This document shows, piece by piece, positions 61,501 through 64,000 of a DNA stretch of 64,000 nucleotides. A model generated the notes under the pieces. That model ran no database searches, was not told where the DNA came from, and saw only the letters and a program-made list of their open reading frames with translations. This DNA is from Hyposmocoma kahamanoa (lineage: Eukaryota; Arthropoda; Insecta; Lepidoptera; Cosmopterigidae): positions 2,179,551 to 2,243,550 of the forward strand of contig NW_020653713.1 in assembly GCF_003589595.1 (NCBI RefSeq), read 5' to 3'. The first letter of the stretch is position 1. Every line of letters starts with the position of its first letter. The translations under genes were made by a program, and so were the position numbers.

Positions 61501-63452
61501 GTATGGAAGTAATTATTATAACCCACACGAAAAAGACGTCGGTGTGTGAAGGTTTTGTAATCGATAGATAAAAAATAGATAAATAAAAAATAAATCCAAT
61601 ACATGTATATGAATATCATAAACTACTATATATTCTTACATTTCGACTCATCCGTAGAACAAAGACCTATGTGCAAGACTGCTTATCTCAGGACATTATA
61701 CATTTCGTTCGCTGTTCTTAGCTATTGGATATCAGATCGACTATTGATCGATTTTATATTTCCGAAACGGAATAATACATCAAATTACGAAAACACCTAC
61801 AGCTAGGCCTCATTTTGAATAAGGAGATTATGTATTTATCCTATTTTCGTTGTATAATCACATCGGACTTTGTTATTCGGATGAGTCGATTACGATACAT
61901 TTTCACAAATTTCGTAATAAACCATAATACTTTTAAAACATAAGTAAGTAGTTCAAGTCACACTAAAATTAGTTAGTATTCTTTGAACGTATTTTTGGCA
62001 AGATTTCGCTTGTTGAATAGTCAAAGGTAGAGCGCTGTAAAGACAACAAGTAAGGCACAGTTCTTATGTTATATATGTGCCAATTCAATCAACATTACTC
62101 AATACATACACAGATAAAAAATGAAATTAAAAAAATGCCGTTACTAAGCCATCACTCTACCGATATGCATGAAATTTTAAACTAGCATAAAAATACAATT
62201 CCACGGGTCGTGACAAAGCTCAAGTTTTGAATTTCGATCTATGACCTGAGATAATAAAGGTCAAAGGTCATCTGATGGGAAAAAATATTCAACTGTAAAA
62301 CTTTTCGCGCGTAAGAAATACTGACACGCTTCGGTAAGGAATCGACATTCTGCCGAATCTATAGAGTAAGTATCTATGAAATAGAATATATAAATCGAGG
62401 TACCTAAGGCTCTATAGTTGATGCTCGTTGACTTTGTCTATAGCGATAATGTACAGAGAATCCAGTAGTGATTTTAAGTGTTAGTGCTTTGGGTTAAGAG
62501 CCAATTTGCCATGTGGCCATTCTATAACTAATTTTTGTAGAGAACGTACCCCCATATTGGGACCATGTGAACGAGATACAGAGCAAATACAATCTCCTAT
62601 TATAATTCATGAACAACTGATAATCTACAGTGGCAACAAGCAACGCGTCGTCGATACAGATTGAAACACGTGTGTGGGCAGTCAACACACTACCTTATTG
62701 CAGCTATGCGCACGAGACGGATAAGGATCGTCTCCGAGTGAAAGTTCCGTGTCTTCCACCAAAGGCATGATCATCAGAACTTTTAAAATTATTATTTGGG
62801 TGCTCATAAAGATAGCACGGCGTGAATGTAACGCAAAGCGCTACATCGAAAGCTTTTCCGATGTAAGTAGCATGGTTGTGACGTAATAACTTTTTAAATG
62901 CACAATACTTTTTCTCGTGTCGGTTTCTACTTCGAAGTAAATTAAGCTTTCACGAAAATTGCATTGCTTTATAATTAAAACATGTGGATGACGTCTATGC
63001 ATTAATTTATCTGGAACACTCTCCTTTCTATGACATACATAGTGAACATGCAGGAGATGCAATGGCTGCAGGACATACCAACAATAACAAATGAAGGCAT
63101 GGATTAATTATATAGGCGAACACATTTAACAACAACAAAAACGTTTTAGATGTCTCTGTAATAAGTAAACAAACATAGACGGTCTTTAAATTTTCCATGC
63201 GTTCTATTTTGGAGTATTCAAGTTCTTGCAAGGCACCTTTCCGATGTCACGTATTGCATTTTTTTGAAAAGCATAGTTTAAAATAAATGTAACTTACGTC
63301 AACAACATCTCGAAGCGTGAACCGTCTCCGGCGGCGCCGGCGCCGCGGCGCAGGCTCCGCGTCCCGCTCAATTCCCTCATCATCGGTGTCCGCTCGTCCA
63401 ACTTCTGACGTCATTGAACCTTCAGAAAGAGTTCCACCTTCATCTTCTTCGT
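40454..63452 (-). CDS. spir: Spire actin nucleator, partial gene (5 exons, KIND C-terminus to WH2-D)
   Basis: Five minus-strand exons (63298-63452, 44719-44940, 43013-43185, 42870-42933, 40454-40568) join in frame through GT-AG introns to 243 codons. Known family: Spire nucleates actin with four tandem WH2 repeats after an N-terminal KIND domain that binds formins (Cappuccino/FMN); it works in vesicle transport and oocyte polarity. Seen here: the KIND end ([16 protein letters not shown]), then [17 protein letters not shown] (WH2-A), [19 protein letters not shown] (WH2-B), [18 protein letters not shown] (WH2-C) and [17 protein letters not shown] (WH2-D), in the family's order. The start codon and first KIND half are upstream of the window; the Spir box and FYVE-like finger were not found downstream. 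Introns are 18.4, 1.5, 0.08 and 2.3 kb and the large ones are full of transposons. No stop or frameshift interrupts the exons, so this should be a live gene. Confidence 0.95.
40743..41486. mobile_element. TTAA-duplicating MITE with CGATTATCG dyads
   Basis: 744 bp; 28-base inverted ends (left GACCCATTTAGATGGAGAGA, right GGCCCATTTAGATGGAGAGA reversed, then GTTTATCG) with one mismatch, flanked by TTAA at 40739-40742 and 41487-41490. Many internal CGATTATCG/CGATAATCG dyads. TTAA fits piggyBac or Kolobok groups. It lies in a spir intron, 175 bp upstream of the WH2-D exon. The long open frame inside (41001-41405, minus) shows no transposase motif. Confidence 0.88.
41491..42869. other. spir intron, nothing recognised
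   Basis: AT-rich intron between the WH2-D and WH2-C exons, outside the TTAA MITE. Confidence 0.6.
42870..42933 (-). CDS. spir: spir exon: WH2-C
   Basis: Only 64 bp. Acceptor TTGCTTTCAG with a TACTAAC branch-like motif about 20 bases upstream; donor GTAAGA. One base completes the previous codon, then 21 codons read [20 protein letters not shown] plus K. This is almost identical to the WH2-C repeat of other insect Spires, and is too short to be found from open-reading-frame length alone. The intron before it is only 79 bp. Confidence 0.95.
43013..43185 (-). CDS. spir: spir exon: WH2-A and WH2-B
   Basis: 173 bp; acceptor TTTTTCACAG, donor GTAATC (the weakest of the five donors). Starts phase 0 ([19 protein letters not shown]) and ends with two bases (AG) of a codon completed to Ser by the next exon. 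It contains WH2-A and WH2-B with the WH2 consensus (amphipathic helix, then LKK or LRKV). The loop after LRKV reads DGAIPHS, which is shorter than the MVNGDIPPR I recall from other Spire proteins. Confidence 0.95.
43583..43800 (+). mobile_element. P-like MITE copy G, short subfamily (TSD TATATAAC)
   Basis: 218 bp; perfect duplication TATATAAC. It shares the interior deletions of copy C. It lies in a spir intron, about 400 bp upstream of the WH2-A/B exon. Confidence 0.94.
44125..44185 (+). repeat. SINE type B fragment
   Basis: Only the B-box region (GTCCGAATCCAGCTAGATCG) and a few bases of body. Confidence 0.5.
44628..44680 (+). repeat. R1 fragment
   Basis: Short internal piece with CCCTCAGGTCTTTGCGATTT; a possible further fragment (GGGAAATACTGCCACTG) lies at 44435-44455. 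Confidence 0.6.
44719..44940 (-). CDS. spir: spir exon: end of KIND domain
   Basis: 222 bp, phase 0 at both ends (74 codons). Acceptor TTATTTCCAG, donor GTAAGC. It is strongly GC-rich in AT-rich surroundings. It translates [12 protein letters not shown], a charged Arg/Asp stretch, then [20 protein letters not shown] and ends LDTLKFSDW. The HYxAVCRALxAE motif and the final DW before ARFWVQV are hallmarks of Spire KIND. The ~18.4-kb intron before it is the main transposon reservoir of the right half of the window. Confidence 0.93.
45135..45420 (+). mobile_element. P-like MITE copy H (TSD AGTAAAAT)
   Basis: 286 bp; perfect duplication AGTAAAAT. Long form inside the 18-kb spir intron, about 200 bp from the KIND exon at 44719-44940. 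Confidence 0.95.
46140..46670 (+). pseudogene. LINE 3' end with C-terminal RT segment ([10 protein letters not shown] type)
   Basis: Plus-strand frame 46149-46520 starts [20 protein letters not shown] and carries [18 protein letters not shown], a segment I recall from many lepidopteran LINE products. The end ([20 protein letters not shown] ... [11 protein letters not shown]) is in a different frame, so a frameshift lies near 46440. The 3' untranslated part ends in an A-rich tail near 46670. Confidence 0.88.
46840..47085 (-). pseudogene. Old LINE 3' end related to family K
   Basis: On the plus strand GGAACTCTAGGTGTTGTTCTTTG and AATAAACATTTGTAC parallel the family K 3' untranslated part, and the minus strand beyond gives a faint [12 protein letters not shown] segment. 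No open frame. Confidence 0.55.
47696..48480 (-). pseudogene. LINE 3' end, RT C-terminus (family K)
   Basis: The minus strand encodes [19 protein letters not shown], a stop, then [20 protein letters not shown] and on to the conserved [21 protein letters not shown]-terminus (main frame 47874-48296). A second stop lies upstream. The 3' untranslated part ends in repeats of CTTTGA on the element's strand (TCAAAG on plus, 47697-47715), the hexamer tail of the family. Two other copies share it. Confidence 0.9.
48580..48935 (+). pseudogene. LINE C-terminal tail (RWCDQVAEG type)
   Basis: [14 protein letters not shown] followed, after a stop, by [20 protein letters not shown] and DQVAEG ... HHS-type end (48734-48919), then GAGGAGGAGGAGG. 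Typical of a non-LTR tail. It is tail-to-tail with the family K fragment at 47696-48480. Confidence 0.8.
49856..49941. repeat. Short AT-rich palindrome
   Basis: Arms of ~37 bases (GTTTTAAAATGTTTACGCC and its diverged complement) around a ~11-base loop. The sequence that follows (AAACATGCTTCCCTGAAAA) resembles 37995-38020, suggesting both belong to one old repeat. Confidence 0.55.
50530..50738 (+). repeat. tRNA-derived SINE (type A), full length
   Basis: Head CCTCTGTGGCCGAACGGTT, B box GGTTCGATTCC, same body, and a TTATTTATTAATTATTT tail. In the 18-kb spir intron. Confidence 0.92.
50739..50790 (+). repeat. R1 fragment beside a SINE tail
   Basis: TATTTCTGCCGTAAAGCAGC and following bases match R1 positions ~60-110; it follows directly on the tail of the SINE at 50530-50738. 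Confidence 0.65.
50810..50945 (+). repeat. tRNA-derived SINE (type B)
   Basis: Contains ATCGGCAGAGCACCTGGC and GTACGAATCCAGCCGGATCG, paralleling the 4762-4875 copy. Confidence 0.72.
50970..51045 (-). repeat. LINE 3' untranslated fragment related to family K
   Basis: GGAAACTCTAGGGGGTTGCT and the following bases match the family K tail region; nothing coding remains. Confidence 0.5.
51860..52125 (+). repeat. R1 dispersed repeat copy
   Basis: Both ends recognisable; short deletion after the first 45 bases. Confidence 0.85.
52740..53165 (-). pseudogene. LINE RT C-terminal fragment ([15 protein letters not shown] type)
   Basis: On the minus strand: [20 protein letters not shown], then [20 protein letters not shown] in a shifted frame, and further upstream [15 protein letters not shown]. 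Several stops. Plus-strand open frames here are shadows. Confidence 0.78.
53725..53957 (+). repeat. R1 copy with internal deletion
   Basis: 5' and 3' ends intact, middle block between ATTACAGG and TTTGCGAT missing. Confidence 0.85.
54478..54610 (+). repeat. LINE 3' untranslated repeat, second copy
   Basis: CCTCTCTCTAACGGTGAAAACATG to GGGTCAGCGTGATGG and CCTAAACCCTCT; same family as 11385-11545, cut before the end. Confidence 0.68.
55346..56010 (+). repeat. R2 repeat split by the TAA MITE
   Basis: Left part 55346-55487, right part 55871-56010, interrupted by the 383-bp MITE inserted in CTCTAAGGG. Confidence 0.85.
55488..55870. mobile_element. Dyad-rich MITE with TAA target duplication (PIF/Harbinger-like)
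   Basis: 383 bp with inverted ends sharing GCGTTCCCACTA and flanking TAA on both sides (55485-55487, 55871-55873). It splits an R2 repeat whose CTCTAAGGGTGG sequence is whole in other copies, confirming the insertion point. The interior is a chain of dyads built on ACGACAGTCGT/GACGACAGATTGTCGT. A 3-bp TWA duplication is the usual PIF/Harbinger mark; superfamily is inferred. Confidence 0.85.
56871..57102 (-). repeat. R1 dispersed repeat copy
   Basis: Reversed, from GTGGTAAGCGACACACC to AAGGAGTTCTGCTGCTAC. Confidence 0.85.
57220..57458 (+). mobile_element. CGAC-ended MITE copy 2
   Basis: 239 bp, same ends as copy 1 with more divergence (right end reads ATGACTCG). Flanks ATTC and ATTT: an imperfect duplication, consistent with an older copy. 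Confidence 0.82.
57625..58105 (+). repeat. R2 repeat, full length
   Basis: About 480 bp with AACCGACTTCAAAAAAAG at the start and the GGGCGGTTTTTTTACTCTG end. The tips are partly inverted (AACCGACTTCAAA against AAACCGACCTCAAA in reverse), which hints at a DNA element. Confidence 0.86.
58133..58345 (-). repeat. R1 copy, left arm of a head-to-head pair
   Basis: Reversed, starts with the family's 3' end (GGGACGAACAATTCGTGCGC) and is cut off before its 5' end. Confidence 0.82.
58405..58532 (+). repeat. R1 copy, right arm of a head-to-head pair
   Basis: Has the 5' end (TTAGAGCTCCTTGTG) and the 3' end, with most of the interior deleted. Confidence 0.78.
58806..59060 (+). mobile_element. CGAC-ended MITE copy 3 (TSD AAAT)
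   Basis: 255 bp, ends CGACTCATCC on both sides, perfect 4-bp duplication AAAT (the reverse complement of ATTT). Confidence 0.9.
59270..59550 (-). repeat. R2 repeat, 3' half
   Basis: Reversed, from ATAATCTCAGACAATGTAC through the TAGGCGCTATTTATAAAAAT segment. Confidence 0.8.
59560..60585. other. spir intron, nothing recognised
   Basis: AT-rich; no repeat copy or coding signal seen. Confidence 0.55.
60590..60825 (-). repeat. R2 repeat, diverged 5' half
   Basis: Reversed; ACATCGCGTAACATGCAC and the ending ACCACCTCCTTTTTTAAAG match the family; the middle is highly diverged. Confidence 0.6.
61320..61510 (-). repeat. Possible LINE 3' untranslated end
   Basis: Starts in a TTTA simple repeat and contains GCGGTGGTGCAAGGGGCGGC, the kind of block seen in LINE 3' ends. 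No coding remnant. Confidence 0.4.
61644..61888 (-). mobile_element. CGAC-ended MITE copy 4
   Basis: 245 bp in the opposite orientation to copies 1-3. Flanks ATTT and ATTA (3 of 4 bases). Confidence 0.86.
61890..63297. other. spir intron, nothing firm
   Basis: AT-rich. TGACCTGAGATAATAAAGG at 62236 resembles 39350-39370 (TGACCTGAGATAATGGAGG), so an old shared repeat may cover about 62100-62290 and 39190-39385. Confidence 0.5.
63298..63452 (-). CDS. spir: spir exon: KIND domain, middle part, with acidic and poly-Arg insert
   Basis: 155 bp, preceded on the minus strand by CTTTTACAG and followed by GTAAGT. It opens with two bases of a split codon (phase 1 intron before it) and ends on a full codon (GAC). 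Translation starts [12 protein letters not shown], has an acidic Ser/Thr-rich stretch, then a run of eight arginines, then [16 protein letters not shown] followed by RC of the next exon aligns with the KIND segment that reads WRSVLELCARHL in vertebrate Spire. The acidic and Arg-rich part is low-complexity and GC-rich; its exact role is unknown. Confidence 0.85.
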
Positions 63453-63599
63453 CTGTAAAAGACAAAAGATTATTTCAATGTATAGACATGACATTAGTAA
63501 ACAAATAAATCGAAAAGTTGCCCTTTAAGATATATGTACCAATACATATTTTATGGTCATGTATCACGAATTCCATATATACTAACAAGATGAAATTCG

Positions 63600-63810
63600 C
63601 CAAGAGCGGAGCCTAAACCGACCTTGGCGGACACGTGTGGTCAGATTAAGTGTTGCACATTTAATCGATCACGATCCGTTACACTTATTGACACCCGACG
63701 CCAACGAGGCGATAACTTGCGCAAGCGCATATTTGCGCTTTGTGCGCAGCCGCCGCGGGGTGATCGATCTGTTAAAAGCTTCACTCTTGACACTGCTCGC
63801 GGATTAATAA
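63600..63810. other. CpG-rich patch upstream of a spir exon
   Basis: An island of GC-rich sequence (TTGCGCAAGCGCATATTTGC, GCAGCCGCCGCGGGG) in AT-rich intron, 150-360 bp upstream of the KIND exon. Both strands carry an open frame of about 60 codons, but neither shows a domain or good splice boundaries. May be regulatory or an eroded insertion. Confidence 0.35.
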
Positions 63811-64000
63811 GACAATAGTCCATTATAGTTTAGTTGTGGTAATTAAAGTTGTCTCGAATCATGCAATTCTTCGATAAAATTGATTGTAAACGTTTCTTTC
63901 GTTTCAATCGGAGCATGAATGGGTTCATGGTCAACACTGGAGATATAAAAACAATGTAGGCTCCAATAATTTTGCAACAATATTTTGTCTATATAATAAT

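Noticed and set aside
63641..63823. Upstream spir exon in the CpG-rich patch
   Set aside because: Neither strand yields KIND-like residues, and no donor in phase 1 suits the next exon.
1..64000. CRISPR arrays, operons, riboswitches, bacterial-type signals
   Set aside because: The sequence is a eukaryotic genome with introns and eukaryotic transposons; no regularly spaced direct repeats were seen.

Overview
This window looks like nuclear DNA of an insect, most probably a moth or butterfly. It is AT-rich, contains one host gene broken into short exons, and is otherwise packed with small transposons, tRNA-derived SINEs and decayed LINE tails of kinds I associate with Lepidoptera. The species assignment is inference; no taxonomic marker gene is present.

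Host gene: five GT-AG exons on the minus strand (63452 down to 40454) encode the middle of Spire (spir), the actin nucleator. In order they give the C-terminal half of the KIND domain (63298-63452 and 44719-44940) and the four WH2 actin-binding repeats (43013-43185, 42870-42933, 40454-40568). Intron phases match across all four junctions and the 729 coding bases total 243 codons. The first intron is about 18.4 kb. The 5' exons lie beyond position 64000, and the 3' exons (linker, Spir box, FYVE-like zinc finger) were not found; the last exon ends in phase 1, so transcription must continue below 40448.

Mobile DNA, left to right: an apparently intact mariner (DD34D) element at 1572-2821; a ~290-bp dispersed repeat (here R1) with more than a dozen copies; a ~470-bp repeat beginning AACCGACTTC (here R2); tRNA-derived SINEs of three types; tails of several LINE families; Penelope-like and BEL/Pao remnants; and many non-autonomous DNA elements whose target-site duplications (TSDs) can be read directly. 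The most notable are (i) eight copies of a 218-286 bp element with 31-bp inverted ends and perfect 8-bp TSDs, plus a 20-bp scar with the same ends and TSD layout at 151-186 that looks like an excision footprint; (ii) a 378-bp element with an 8-bp TSD that still carries the start of a THAP zinc finger, pointing to the P superfamily; (iii) a CGAC-ended family that duplicates the 4-bp target ATTT/AAAT, one copy sitting inside a SINE; (iv) MITEs with TAA and TTAA duplications whose interiors are arrays of short dyads.

I found no rRNA gene, functional tRNA gene, CRISPR array or operon. The long stretches without entries are AT-rich intron or intergenic sequence in which I recognise nothing.
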